In this document: positions 36,241 through 49,588 of the stretch, in pieces | How the letters are laid out: every line of letters starts with the position of its first letter | Numbering within the stretch: the stretch's first letter is position 1 | Assembly (NCBI RefSeq): GCF_904849725.1 | Contig: NC_058518.1 | Coordinates: forward strand, 211,742,741 to 211,806,740 | From: Hordeum vulgare subsp. vulgare | Taxonomy: Eukaryota; Streptophyta; Magnoliopsida; Poales; Poaceae | Reading direction: 5' to 3' | Length of the DNA stretch: 64,000 nt | The notes under the pieces: model-generated | What the model saw: the letters and a program-made list of their open reading frames with translations, nothing else | What the model was told of the DNA's origin: nothing | The model's database searches: none | Translations under genes and position numbers: made by a program

Positions 36241-38014
36241 TAGAAGTGACACAAAAATGTACATGTTCTTACTGGAAAAATGCACCTTTTAGGACCTATT
36301 TTTCTGTTCAAATAAGATAAAATTTAAAGCGATCTTTACGCATTAAATTATCTACCTTAATTTTTATTTTTATAGTATTTGTTTTTATTTTATTTCTGAA
36401 CGGGAGCAGCTGAGCCCGTGCTCAGAATAGGATTACCGTCTTTTGTGGCGATATATAAGTTTTGTTTGATCTTCCGCCCCGCCGATAAGCTCGATTGGGC
36501 CGTTGTGCCCCTCTGGACTCCACACAGCCAGACCAGACCAGACCAAGGTGAAAAATAAGAGCACGAGGCCGCGTCACGCTCACGCGGGGCCCACGCGCCA
36601 CCGTGTCGACTGTCCACGGCGACGCCAACCACCCGCCGCCTCTCCCTTTCCATCCCCTTTTCGACACCCCTCATCAATGGCTCCATCCCGGCTCGTTCGC
36701 TGGTTGCTCGATTCATCTACTACCTGCCTGCCTTGTTTTACTTCTTCTGAATAAGCCCGACCTTGGTTTTGAGATGATTTACACGCTCCTGCATCAAATT
36801 GATGTGCTATTAGGGTGTCTACTACTTCTTCTACCAAATATTTCGGAGCAGGGCGGAGGCAGCATCCCTTTGGCGATCCATTAGAGGAATTGGGGATGGG
36901 TCTGTTGGGATGTTCCAATCACTCACTGTCGCTGCACTTTCTGGGTAATTCTTATTACTTGTGCATCTATGGTTGTTCTCATGTATTCGCATTTTCTTTT
37001 CCTGGGCTTAATACCGCCGGCCACTTCCGATTCCCCATCCGTCCTTCTCTTTCTTTCTTCCTCTCTTCCTCTCCCTTTCTCTCTAGCTCGCTCTAGAAGC
37101 ATTCATAGACCACATCTCCGAGCTCACCGAGACCCCGACCCGCCGCATCTGGGTCGTGGTGTCATTCCTTGCTCCTCCACCTCCCCCGCCGGAGTCCTCG
37201 TCCCGCTCGCCGCGCCCGCAAAGGCGGACGGAGAGGTGGGCTATGTGGACGGGGAGGGGATCACGGGGATCGGGGCGATCTGGCTGAGATCGAGGGTAGG
37301 GTGAGGTGAATCTCCAAAAGGTCGCGTCGTCGTTGCTGCCGTTCGGGGAGGAGGAGCCGGACGAAGGGGAACCCGTCGCCTCGACGCGACCGGAGAAGTA
37401 GCTTGATTTTCCGCTCTTCATCAGCGAACGTTATGCAGATGGTAATATGCAGCGCCGATTCAGATAATTGGTAACTTAAATTTGGTGCACTGGGATGAAA
37501 TGTGTGGACGTTGTGGTCTCAGTTTGAGCATATTGATTAGTGAAGAAAGTAGATGCTGGAGGTAGTGTTAGAACTTTCCTGCAAAGATCTCAATCACGTT
37601 CATCCTGAATTAGTTAATATGTGCATCTTTGTGTCCACAAACTCCTTTCTCGACTGGAATAGTTCTATGTGGCTGAAATGGTTTACTTGGTAGCTAGCTT
37701 TTGATACTTTTTGATTAGTTTACTAAATAATGTTATGGCACAATTGATATTACGTAGTCAGCATGAGAAAGATCTCTATTGACAATTTCTTCAATATATG
37801 CAATGGTACACTGTTAATATTTACAGTAGTAGTTGTCAAATTTATATGTATTTTTTTACAATGTGTATTTTTCAGGTTTCGTGGAGTTAGATAAAGCGAT
37901 CTATAGAAAAATCAGTGCAATAGCATCAGCTCCAAGGCGAGAAATATACTTCTTTTCAGGATTCGTGGTGTCTATTTTGACTGGTAAGTCTAAAAAATTG
38001 AAATGTTGCTTTAC
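36241..38014. other. Gene-free 3' region of the Helitron, possibly captured DNA
   Basis: The GC-rich block 36480-37420 contains several frames on both strands without a known domain and a CT-rich promoter-like tract near 37030-37090. An open frame at 37833-38039 lies between AG and GT sites but matches nothing I recognise. It may be captured gene pieces; I assign no function. Confidence 0.4.
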
Positions 38015-41000
38015 CTATTTGGTCAAGACTTCTGTGTAGACAATATTCTTTGTGCATGTATCGCTTGTATCGATCTTGTTCTTCTTTTTCTTCTTCTCCT
38101 TTGTGCATGTGTCACCTTTATTTTTCTTCTTGTTTGTCTCGTTGTTCACGTCATGCGTACCTGTTAGTACCTTTATGTTTGATGTCACGGTTGCTCTAGA
38201 AAGCGCGACATATAGTTGACCATGTGAGAAAACAGGTTCAGGCAGGTAGACACCGACATTCGGTATTGTTTGGCCTTGTGATTTGTTTATTGTCATTGAA
38301 AACTGAGCCTGACTGGAAACTGTTTTCTCTTGAAACTGAACGGGAACATGTCGTCGTCAGATGGACATAATGGTATCCGAGGCAAGAAAACTCGCATTCC
38401 AGAGTGTTGACCTACCACAATCTCTGCATCAATTGCATTTTTCTGAAATCCACGTACGACCAATCTCGTGTCGTTGCAGAGTCCATTAGCAGGGTCAATG
38501 TTCCTGAGTAGTATGATTGGACAATTTTTTTTGAGCTTCAACATATGTGGAGGCAGTCCATTTGGGGTTAGGGTGTTTAGGAATTCTGGTGGATAGTAGT
38601 TATGTGGGTCTTCTTCTACAGAATCAAAGCTGTGGTACACCTTCTCCTCCCCCTGGAAGCGATCAATCATTTTTAGGTTGATCTTGTCTACGCAGTCATT
38701 CCTTGTGGATAAAATTGCTCTTGACGTTATGTACTTTGGATCTTTTAGGGAAACATTTCCCGTTTGGTAGATACTGTCAATATGTCTATCCAGGCCACTA
38801 TCATCCGTCTTATTTGACACACATATACTTGTAGGTAGAAGTATTTCACCATCATCATTTGTTTCCTCGGTTCCGTTTCCAATGCGTAGTAGGTATTGTG
38901 CGAACCATGGGTCGTTTTGAGCCCTCATGTTGCGCACAAGCTTCATTTGATGCACGCAATTCCAAAGCTCCGACCTGCATAGTGATGCATCTACTATCTG
39001 TGCTCTTGTTCCCTTTCGAACAACAGGGAGCACTTGTCTAAAATCTCCCCCAAATACAATTGTTTTTCCACCAAATGGAAGATCTGGTCTATCCATTATG
39101 TCCCGCATGCTTTTGTCTAGCGCCTCCATTGTGTGCCTCTTGGTCATAGATGCTTCATCCCAGATTATTAGTGATGCTGTCTGGAGTAGCTTTGCTGTCC
39201 CACTCTGTTTTGTGAAGCTACAAATAGCTCCATCATCTATTTTTAGTGGAATCTTGAACCTCGAGTGTGCGGTCCTCCCTCCAGGCATTATGGAAGCAGC
39301 AACACCGGAAGTGGCCGTCGCCACGACAATCTTGCCTTGTCCACGTATTTTGGCCAGGAGCGCCCTATAAAGAAAAGTTTTTCCCGTGCCTCCCGGCCCA
39401 TCGACAAAGAATATACCTCCTCTTTGGTGGTCAACTGTGGCTAGGATTTCGTCGTAGGCCTTCCTCTGCTCGTTGTTTAGGTTTTTATGCAACGATAAGT
39501 CGTGAGGGTCCACCTCGATGGAGGTCTCCTCAATGATCTCCCTAGGTATGTCGTCTATCGTCTGATGTTGTTTGTCGATCTCTGGAAGAGGAAACGATTC
39601 TATGCCTTTTCCCATTGAGTGCAACATGTCCCTGATATTTCTCAGCACCATTTGTTCGACCGTGTGCTTGCATTTGCAATTTCTGCTATAGTCTTCTGAC
39701 ATTGCCTCAAGGTGTTTGTTCCAGAGGCCACGTACGTCGCTGGGCTCGCAAAAAACCAAGATTGTTGCGAATAGCCTTCGTAGCGATGATGGCATTCGAA
39801 ACAACTCTGCTTCTGTCATGCAGTCATCTAGTGTGTTGTCTGCCTCAATGAGCCCCCGTTTTTCTGCAGCTTGACGGAAGGTTGGCATTACTTGTCCATT
39901 GACTGTTCGTAGGTCTTCATAGCTAGTCGCGCCTGTCACGTGGTTTAGGAGTACTCGAAGATAGTATGGTTTTCCTTCAGCTGGGTGTGTTGATACCATC
40001 CTGCCAACCTGGAACACTGCGGCTCGTTTCCTCTCTTGCCAAAACTTCCCCTGTCTTTGCCATGTATAATATTCCGGAAAGTCTCTGTATAGTATGCCTT
40101 GTATTTTCTCATGTAAGCTGTTTGCTTCAAAGTACGCAGTCAACATTGATCTTTCTGTGCCGTCACGGTTGATAATATTCTATATTTTTTCCATGCCATG
40201 GTATGAAACCATGTGCATATTTGGGAGATGTAGCTGCAGTTGCAAGACTGGTGGGTGTATTTTGCTTAGTTTGAAGCCATATATTCTCCATAGTGCTTCC
40301 GGAGTTGTCACCCACCGTGCGTCTCTATACTGTTTAATCTCATCGACTTCATCTACTTTGTCAGTTACAGATACAGATGCTCGATCATGTCCCTTGTAGA
40401 TGTACTTGAACAAGTACTTAACGGCGTTAATGCTTGAGCATATCTCAACATTTATGTGGCAGTTGAACATTCATAGAAGATATGGGTTGTAAGGAACCAC
40501 CCACCTGTTATCTAGTTGACATTTTCGTACCGTTTCAGTCCGACCGTCATTGCGTCTCCTATACAGCGGGTATGAGTCCTTGCCTTGAATTGTAGTTTCA
40601 TTAAATGGCCTTGGATAATTGTTCTTGCATGATGGACGGTTCTTTGTGCATGGACAAAATTTATTCGGTGCACCGCAAGGACCATGCATCATATGTTTGA
40701 TTACCATTTTGTATAACTCCGGGTACTTGTGCTTATTAGGGAGCTCAACGGAGATGATTCTGTCATATTGCTCTGGACATGTGTATTTGTATTTTCCAGT
40801 CATGATGAGCAAAAAGTGAGCATGGGGTAATCGCCTCTTTTGGAATTCTACGACATATGTATATGCCTGAACCTTTCCAAGAATGGCCTTCTCAAATAGT
40901 TGTTTCTTCATTTCTTCTAGCTTCGCCGTGAAAACACGAACGACAATGTATGGGCGATCTTGTGGTGTTTGTCCAAAATGTAGTTCACGTGTGATCTCTT

Positions 41001-41969
41001 CCCAGTTGGGGTTGCAGGTCATTGTGAGGAATACGTCTGGTTTTCCATATTTTCTAACTAAAGCCATAGCATCTAGATACCGATGAAGTTTATCTCGTGG
41101 CCCTCCAATAAATGATGAGGCAAGTATTCTCCGTTTTCCGATTGCATCTCCATTCTGTTCTCCAGCTTGAATGCTGTCTAGAAGGCCTTGGTATAGATCC
41201 GCCCTTATTTTGTTTTGATGATGCCACATGTAATCCAGTCTGGAGCTTTCAATCTTGATGTATGTATCTACAGCAAACTGCTGGAAAAGTCGTCCGCCAT
41301 GCAAGATTGGGTTGAATATGCTTGGTCGTGTATGGAATTTATAGCAGTAGTATTCTTTCATGGTTACCCACAGGCCGTTGGCTGAATCTGTGCAGACGCT
41401 GCTTGTCCAAAGTCTCATGAGTTCAGGTGGTGTTTCTGCATTGGCTAGTCTTATTTGTCCTTTTTTGCAGCATAACCCCTTAGTTTCATGCTTGAATTTT
41501 TTTGCATGGCAGAATCTGCAATTTTCTTGTGTTTTGAGCACGTGTGTCTTTTTGGGTATGTTGCTATAGACGAAATCATAAGGATCAGGATTGGGTATTT
41601 CCTCGTCTTCTTTGATTTCGATTTCCACTTCTTGGTCCCATTCTAGTTTGGCTTGTAGTATAAAAGGTAGCACAAAAACAATATAATGTTTAAAATACAT
41701 TTAAATTCTATTGAGCATACCTTGACCAATGAACATGTATTCGTCCTCATTTATGTCCTCTTCAAATATGACTTCATTATTATCTGTGTTGCAAGTTTTG
41801 ATTGTATAATATATTCCTTTGTACTTCATAAGAACATATATGGAATTGATGACCTTACCTTGATCGTCATTATTGATTGCTTGTGTTGGTGTATCTACTT
41901 CTTTCATGTTGTGTCTTGCTCGCATATAATCTCATCCTTACCTGTGTAGTAACTTTTTATTACATATAC

Positions 41970-42067
<98 letters not shown>

Positions 42068-42952
42068 GTATATGTATATGTATATACAGGAAATTTATAT
42101 ATATAGGAAAATTATATATATATATAGGAAATTTATAACCTTACCGTGATCATCATTGTATAATGTTTGTATCCGTGCATCTACTTCTTTGATTATTGGA
42201 AACATTGAAGGCGGGATGTCTGGCCACAAAGCCACCTTATTGTGATCGTCATTGTGGAATGTCTGTGTTGGTGTATCCGTTTCTTTGATGCTTGGGAACA
42301 TTGATGAGGGGATATCCGTCCACAAAAGATTGTTAGTTGTACAAACATTCACATATTTATTAGGAGTGCGAGTATTGTATAAATTTAGAGTATTACCGTA
42401 AATCATTTCTTCCGGTTGTTGTAGAGGTTCTGTGTCATCTTCGCCGGTTTCCGTCATAGATACATCTTGCTTTGATGATACATGCCTTTGTCTTGTCATG
42501 AATTCTTCGTTACGACGGTGTAGCAATGTTTGCCTTTTCCCTAGTGTGACATGTTTTCTGTGATCAGGAAAGGTAGAAGTACCCACTTCTTGTTCGATTG
42601 CGATATATGAAGGATTCTCCAGTGCAATGGAGTCTTTGCTTGTTGTGTTGGGTTTCATTTCATTGATATGTTCTATTCTAGATTTCTTTTGTTCCGGCTG
42701 CATATTTGCATATATCTGCCTTTGTTGTGCGCATATTTTTTCTTTCTTTTGTTGATAGGCTTCACGAAGTTTTTTGAGTTTTTCCTGTTTTTTTTCATCG
42801 GCCATCTGTGCATAGCGATCTCTGTCTCGTTTCCTTCTTTTTTCCTTAGCATCCATCTCTGGAGAATGTGGTTGAAATGCTTGCCTGCATGAGAGTTTTT
42901 GCAGTGTAAGAAATATTAGAAATGGAAAATTGATTAAAGTTGTATATGCCAT
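38015..42952 (-). pseudogene. Helitron Rep/helicase (RepHel), broken
   Basis: From right to left: a coiled, Lys/Arg-rich N-terminal region (42900-42500) and three degenerate copies of a module ending NDDHGKV; an intron-like break containing an AT microsatellite; a Rep domain with FLTMTCNPNWEEI and the HUH motif LPHAHFLL (His-Ala-His at 40816-40824); and the two-tyrosine-type motif YLFKYIYKG. A PIF1-type SF1 helicase follows, with GPGGTGKT (Walker A), IIWDEASM (Walker B), GGDFRQVLP and, at the end, [10 protein letters not shown] and YVALSRAT. Rep nicks and joins DNA for rolling-circle transposition and the helicase unwinds it. The frame has in-frame stops TGA (40471-40473) and TAG (40180-40182) and a one-base loss near 38295 that shifts the last helicase motifs. 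A likely intron spans about 41656-41720. Confidence 0.9.
41974..42064. repeat. AT dinucleotide microsatellite
   Basis: About 43 uninterrupted AT units followed by a few TATATG variants. It sits inside an intron-like gap of the RepHel gene. Confidence 0.97.
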
Positions 42953-43528
42953 TTTTCCCTTGTCAACAATGATGTTTAAATATGATTCAGTGCGTCACAT
43001 TTAAAATCTTGTAAATTTGTTGCTCAAAGTAAGGTTTGGTGTACTACGTGTCCGGAAATTGCAAATTGGTGATGATACATTTATTCATTTCATGTCAGGT
43101 ACCAGTGTTCATAAATAAAGATGTTGAAGAATTCATAAAAAGAAAAAAGATGTTGAAGGATTATATGGATGTACGTAACAAAAATACCTGATGTTAAGCT
43201 GACTTGGGAGCTTAGCAGCTTAATTGAACCAAAGGTTAAGCTGACTTGGGAGCTTAGCAACTTAATTCAACCAAAGGTGTCTAGTAGTGGAACTGATTTT
43301 GTTTGATTGAACTGAAGACTTGGGATTGTGTAGGAATCACGTGGAGATACAAGTGTATTTATAGCATCAATAATACCTGCCTCCAAGTAGGTTTCGGTCT
43401 CATGTGTGTATCTAAGTAGGGTTCGGTCTCCTGTGTGTATCCAAGTAGGATTCGGTCTCTTGTCTGTATCCAAGTAGGATTCAGACTGCAGTAGGATTCG
43501 AACTGTTGTATGTATCAGGCTAAGTACA
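42953..43528 (-). other. Upstream region of RepHel, no gene
   Basis: Only short repeats are visible. A 42-bp unit starting 'taagctgacttgggagct' occurs twice in tandem (43195-43279), and a 'aagtagg(a/g)ttcg' phrase recurs five times between 43385 and 43502. The latter is a degenerate minisatellite with a period near 30-40 bp. Confidence 0.6.
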
Positions 43529-44087
43529 CGGAGGCGACGGCCACTTCGCCGCCGCTCCGGCGGCGAAGTCGACGGAGACGATGACGGATGGTCTTCAGGC
43601 GAAGTACGTGAAGGCGACGACCAAGTACGCGGAGACGACATTGGTCTGTACGACGGCGAAGTCGACGGATACAACGGCTGATGATCTTCGCGAAGTATGC
43701 GGAGGCGACGTTGATTTGTTGGTGTTCAGAACTTGTGATCTATTCCTCCACTGGAGGCTATCTTTTTATGACACCAAAGATTATGTAAGGCGAGCAAGCA
43801 TTTCGAGACAGAGGCCCCTTGTTCTGTTTTGTGTCCTTTTTTGCGTGCGTTTAATATTTGTTAGTAAAGCCAGATCAATCGACTTCATGGACCGGCGCGA
43901 TTACTACCTGCCGGCCTTGAGGGCGCTTTAACTAAACCGGACTATCAATTTGAGCAGGAATTGTGTAGTGCTTGGTTGGTTATGTGGTTGTGCACAAAAA
44001 TCCGAATCGTTTTTTACTAACTACACCAAAATCTGAATCGTTTTTTCCAACTAATATAAGTACCGTGGGTTTATTAATTAAAAAAAC
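43529..44087 (-). repeat. Duplicated leader, copy upstream of RepHel
   Basis: Three blocks match the copy at 49030-49588: a GC-rich block of GGCGAAGTCGACGGAGACG-type repeats, a block 'ctaaaccggactatcaattt', and a terminal block 'taatataagtaccgtg' ending in TTAATTAAAAAAA. Between the blocks the two copies differ. It lies 5' of RepHel on the minus strand. Confidence 0.85.
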
Positions 44088-44669
44088 ACGGGGAGGTTGT
44101 GGGTTCGCACCCTTTATTTTGTTTCCTTATTAAAATCCATGGTTTGTTTTGTACGTATTAAGGGCAACTTCAACGGTAGACCCCATTTTGTTCTGTGTAC
44201 ATCCGTTTGTGGATAAACGGACAAAACGAACGTCCCAAGATGCAGGAGCAATGTTGACAGTAATAGCAATATTATCCAACGTTGATAAATTCAATCAGCA
44301 CATTCAGGACAACCTTCATCGATAACATATATTGTTAAAAAGTATATGTTTAAACTTTATAGAAGATAAAACTCAAGTCTATTACATCGAACAGTATATC
44401 TAATTGACCCTACTGGGTTACTTTCAATAAATTTCCAGGCACTTTTCTTAGCTACATATCTGAAACTACCATCAGGGGGTGGCTAGCTAACAAAGAAGCT
44501 CTGCTTCGCTACATATTTGTAACTACCATCAAGGGCTGCCAGCCAATAGAGTAGCTCCTTTTTCAGAATGGCATATTCTCTGTTTGAGAGAAAATGGAAA
44601 GTTGGTCACACCAAGTAAATCAATCTTGATACAATTATATGGATGTACTTTAAAAAACTATATGGATAT
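44088..44669. other. Intergenic stretch, no gene seen
   Basis: AT-rich sequence with a loosely repeated phrase 'gctacatat.t..aactaccatca' (44450 and 44508). No coding or RNA feature is recognisable. Confidence 0.5.
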
Positions 44670-47600
44670 TTGACATACCTGTTTTACTTTGGATTTTCTT
44701 GATACAACTTATGAATTCGAGTACACCAACAGGTATGTTGTCTTCATATTCATTGTCGTTGAATGTTAGCAGTTGTCCCAAAATATGTTTTCTGACCTCG
44801 TTTCCATCCTGTACATACATATTTTTTACAAACGAATAAGGTTTGAATCACATGTGTAAAATATAATATTAATGATTAAAACATGTATTATATTGACCTT
44901 TATAAGGGGCAAATGAGGTTTCCGTCTTCCCATGTGGACATGAAGAGGGGAACAAGATAACCGGATAGTTCCCTAATATATATGATATATATTAGTAATC
45001 GATGCCAAAAATACATATTGTATACGTATTCAGTACAAGTAATACTTAGTATAGTCTTTTTATACATGTTTAAAAATGTTACCTATTGTAAACCGGAATA
45101 TCATTTAGGATTTTTTGATGCCATAAGAGAATATTCTCGTTCCATATAGACCCAGGGCATGCCTTTGACATGGCTTTTGGCAAGTATTCTGCGATCCATA
45201 TACGTTTGTGCACATATTTTGCATGCGGGTTGTGTTGGTAAATGGGATCAAAAGGAGTAGGGTCCACAATGTAAACAGTTCTCGTGTCTTTGTCGAGTGT
45301 GAATAGAATGAAATCACCATTGGATTGTATTGGTATATGAATCTGAAATAGGCTAGAGATTAGATGTAAAGAAGTTTTATCTTACTCAAAGGTATAGAGA
45401 AGTGCTCTCACCGATTTGCATGTTGATACATTATATTTGATACCAGGTCAACTACTATCAGAAAATGCTAGCTGCTCCACATCTAATTTTTTTCGATAAT
45501 CTAGGTGTCGTCTGAAATCAGTAATCATCTAGTATATACAATAATAATTGGTTAGAAAGGTCATGAAAAAATAGTATACAAAAAAGTACATAATTAATGT
45601 AAAAACGTACCCAGAATTTCATGTCTAGATAATGCTTTGCTATCAATCCTCTCCTTTTTTTCGCCGTTTTGATGTTGTCAAACATAGTCTTCTGTACGAC
45701 CAAATTAAAGCAATCAAGATCCATGGACAAATCATCCATTAGCATTCCTTGTAGTTTTTTGAGAGATAGACTAATCGGATACGGTTTCGAGCTGTGCACC
45801 CATACTTTCCTGATAATCATTACCATTTAGAAAGTAAGATAATGTACCATTAGAAAAATATCATAATGTGTCAATTGCACTTCTAATACTAATCTAAAAT
45901 GACTTACTCTAAAATCTCCATGGATTTGATTGATTTTATGTAGCTACAAACTCCACCTACTAACTCATGTGAACTCATATTAGAAAGAATAGATATTAGT
46001 GATTGGTACTTATTTTCAACAGATAATGGAATTGTTCCTTTTGATTTTTTTGTATCATATGGACTTTCCAACATCGCAACATCATTAGGATCTCCCTCAA
46101 TGTCATCATCACTTTGTTCAACCGTTCTAGTCATTCCTGCAGTGTTTGTTTTCCAACATAATAGTATGCTGGCTAACTTAAACCTAAAAGAAGCAATAAT
46201 TTCCTCTGCAACACCAACAACTATTAGTATATTTCAAAATTAACATATCATCAACTATATATGTTTATCTAACAAAAAAATACATGTGTAATCGGATAGG
46301 ATAGTCCATCATCAGTCCAATATTCCATGAATTTAAGCGTATATAGACCACATGATGAACTGTATAATTAAAAAAATGAGTACTCTAGATAGATCACAAT
46401 ATTACTTATGTTGTATACTTATATTGTTATACAACATACGTGTCACTTTATACCTGTCTTTCTGAATTGGCTTTTGTAGTTGTTCTGTAATCTTCCATTT
46501 TGTAACATCGAAGTCCTTCCAATCATGGCTAATCAAGTTTTTTACTTTTAAGAATGTCCAAATGAAATTGTAGTCCTTTTAGCTAAAAAATAATTACTGA
46601 TCAGAAATGGTACACATAAGCAAAGGATAAATTTATGACATTTCACCTACTAGGGATTATGATTTGTGTGATAACTAACCGTAACAACAAGATCTTCTCG
46701 GTCAAACTTCCAGCATAGTGAGTCTAGTACTTGAATCTCACACTTCTTTGCAATCAAAACAGCTAAATACCAATGCTTGTTGTTGAAATTTATTGGAAGT
46801 TCAATCTATAATGAAGATAATTACAAAAACTATAAATAAAAGTGTATTAAACCTAGAACATGGAAATTATCAGTCATGATATTACCATGTCATGCTTCAC
46901 ATAGTTGTTGACAATCTCTGTCATAAATGTCCCATCTTGTTGTACTCCAAGATTGCCATCCCGTTTTAACAGTGCAACAACAAAGGGAGTCTCAAAATAT
47001 ACTTTACTATCATTCTGGACATGTACTTGGTCCTTTAAACAACATATATATGCACTCATCACCTATAAACATTTAAAAAATATACATTAGTAATGGATAT
47101 TACAGATTAGAACCTTTTATAGTTTGTGTAAGGTTACTTACATCATCATTTACCCACCCCTTTTCATCTAGCAGACACAACAGTTGATTTTGTAAGACAA
47201 AACTTCCATCTATCTTCACCAGTAATTCTTTTCCTAAATATGTTTCTATTGCTATATGAGCACACAAATCACGGTCTGTCAATTCATAATTTGCAAAAGT
47301 TCAAACAGTTTAAGAAAACACATTGAATAAATCCATGTGTACAATATAGATGAACCAGGACAAATAATAAACAGACTGACTTGCACATATAGAAAACAAA
47401 ATGAAGATTGGAGATATAAAAGTACATGTTATAAATCAAAGAATCACCTTGCGGGAGATAGTCATATGGTTCATCAACTTTGATCTGTTTATGCTCATCT
47501 CGTTCCTTATCATCATCTATTGAAACTTTTGCTTCATTCATCAACCCAAAATCTAGAGATAATGTCAAGCTGTTTGGAGAATGAGGTGATGGCAATGTAT

Positions 47601-47700
47601 CATGATCTATCTGATTATCGGATTCCGGCACACTTGATGCCAAACATTCAAAAACCGGAGATGATGTTGAGATCGATGGTGACGTAGGTGATGGCTCCAA
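44670..47700 (-). CDS. Ulp1-like (C48) cysteine protease gene, multi-exon, probably damaged
   Basis: About 12 exons with good GT/AG borders read on the minus strand: 47700-47448, 47274-47142, 47064-46887, 46806-46682, 46578-46457, 46355-46283, 46209-45907, 45808-45613, 45528-45410, 45342-45083, about 44957-44890 and about 44812-44670. Exon 2 has NQLLCLLDEKGWVNDDV. The catalytic His is in KHWYLAVL (46773-46775), the Asp in VLDSL (46732-46734) and the Cys in SSCGLYTL (46350-46352), the order expected of Ulp1 peptidases, which process SUMO-like proteins. Later exons carry WVHSSKPYPISLSLKKLQ, typical of plant transposon-borne Ulp1 genes. Exon 9 has an in-frame TGA (45448-45450), and exon 11 seems one base out of phase, so the C-terminus is probably lost. 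It lies inside the candidate Helitron. Confidence 0.75.
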
Positions 47701-47864
47701 AACACCTAATCCGGAATATTTTGTTTTTTTGAAGGCCGGTTACCAAAATCCTCTACAAAGGTCAATTCAGCGGCGACATTCATTTTCTGTAATAACAACA
47801 CAATTTAAAGTTAAACTTTCAATTATGAAATCATCTAATAATATTGAAAAACTAATTATGGTGT

Positions 47865-48560
47865 GGATTTTCGGATTCCAGCAAGATATGGGCAAAGAAC
47901 TATGTATATATGTAACCAACATGCTGAGTGAGATCAAACTATCAATGTCATATTAATATAAAAAATAAGAAGACGATATTGTGATACACTGATACTGCAG
48001 TAAAAAGGAATTTCATTATACAACACATACTACAGAATCAAGAATTCTTATTCATCGTTGCTACACTTTGTTCATGGATTTTCGGATTCCAGCAAGATAT
48101 GGGCAAAGAACTATGTATATATGTAACCAACATGCTGAGTGAGATCAAACTATCAATGTCATATTAATATAAAAAATAAGAAGACGATATTGTGATACAC
48201 TGATACTGCAGTAAAAAGGAATTTCATTATACAACACATACTACAGAATCAAGAATTCTTATTCATCGTTGCTACACTTTGTTCATGGATTTTCGGATTC
48301 CAGCAAGATATGGGCAAAGAACTATGTATATATGTAACCAACATGCTGAGTGAGATCAAACTATCAATGTCATATTAATATAAAAAATAAGAAGACGATA
48401 TTGTGATACACTGATACTGCAGTAAAAAGGAATTTCATTATACAACACATACTACAGAATCAAGAATTCTTATTCATCGTTGCTACACTTTGTTCATGGA
48501 TTTTTGGATTCCAGCAAGATATGGGCAAAGAACTGTGTGTATATGTAACCAGCAAGCTGA
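47865..48560. repeat. 211-bp tandem repeat, three full copies and a partial
   Basis: Units start at 47865, 48076, 48287 and 48498, with an exact period of 211 bp. The first three are almost identical and the fourth is partial. It lies 5' of the Ulp1-like gene on the minus strand, where a promoter would be expected. Confidence 0.95.
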
Positions 48561-49029
48561 GTTTGCTGTTGTCTAGATCCTTAGAATTCATGTTTGTCGC
48601 TGACTGTAAGGTATATTCAGTAGTGTGTCCCTTTCCCATTTAGTACCTTGTCAGACTATGTTCAACTAAATTGGATTTAGACTATTTTCAACTAAACTTG
48701 GTTCAGACTATGTTCAACTAAATTCAGTACAAGCAGTACACTTAGCAATCCCTAACAAGCAGGACACATCCAAGTGGGTACGGCTGAATCTAGAACCAAC
48801 CCAGGTCATCGTTGGGGTCCTGGTCGACATCAGGGCCGAACGGGAGGATCAGACTACACCAAAATCTCTGAAAGATACCCGTATATACCTGTGACAAAGT
48901 TGACGGAGACGATGGCAGATGGTCTTGCAGCGAAGTCATCGATGGCGAGGTCGATGAAGACGACGGCGGCGAAGTCCACGGAGACAACGTCGACGCAGTC
49001 GACGGAGACGATGATCGATGGTCTTCATG

Positions 49030-49588
49030 CAAAGTACGCGGAGGCGACGACCACTTCGCCATCAGAGACAACGGCGGCGAAGTCGACGGAGACGATGACG
49101 GATGGTCTTCAGGCGAAGTACGCGGAGGCGACGGCCAAGTACGCGGAGACGGCATTGGTCTGTACGACGGCGAAGTCGACGGATACAACGGCTGATGGTC
49201 TTCGCTAAGTACGCGGAGACGACGTTGATTTGTTGGTGTTCAGAACTTGTGATCTATTCCTCCAGTGAAGGCTATCTTTTTATGACACCAAAATTTATGT
49301 AAAATCCGGGTCGGACAAGCAGATCAATCCTGTTGGAGTAGTTCTCGGACCTGGAAAGCGCGTGTGTTTGTGCAAGTTCAGAGAAAGGAGGAAGACTTAT
49401 GCTGTGTTAGAAGCATCCGTTTAACTAAACCGGACTATCAATTTGAGCATGGATTGTGTAGTGCTTGGTTGGTTATGTGGTTGTTGTTTCCACGGTGAGG
49501 TCGTGAGTTCGACTCTTATTGGACGCACAAAAATCCGAATCGTTTTTTCCAACTAATATAAGTACCGTGAGTTTATTAATTAAAAAAA
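49030..49588 (-). repeat. Duplicated leader, copy upstream of the Ulp1-like gene
   Basis: This is the counterpart of 43529-44087. The GC-rich minisatellite part is extended upstream to about 48890. On the minus strand it could encode a Ser/Pro-rich peptide beginning MYPSTSPSYRPM, found in both copies. Its right edge is next to the proposed Helitron 5' end. Confidence 0.85.

Noticed and set aside
41877..42149. Open frame of alternating Tyr-Ile
   Set aside because: It is the AT microsatellite read in frame.
44081..44094. TCCCC at the minus-strand end of the first leader copy as the Helitron 5' terminus
   Set aside because: The outside base would be C on the minus strand (G on the plus), not the expected A/T. 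The copy at 49597 fits the A/T rule.
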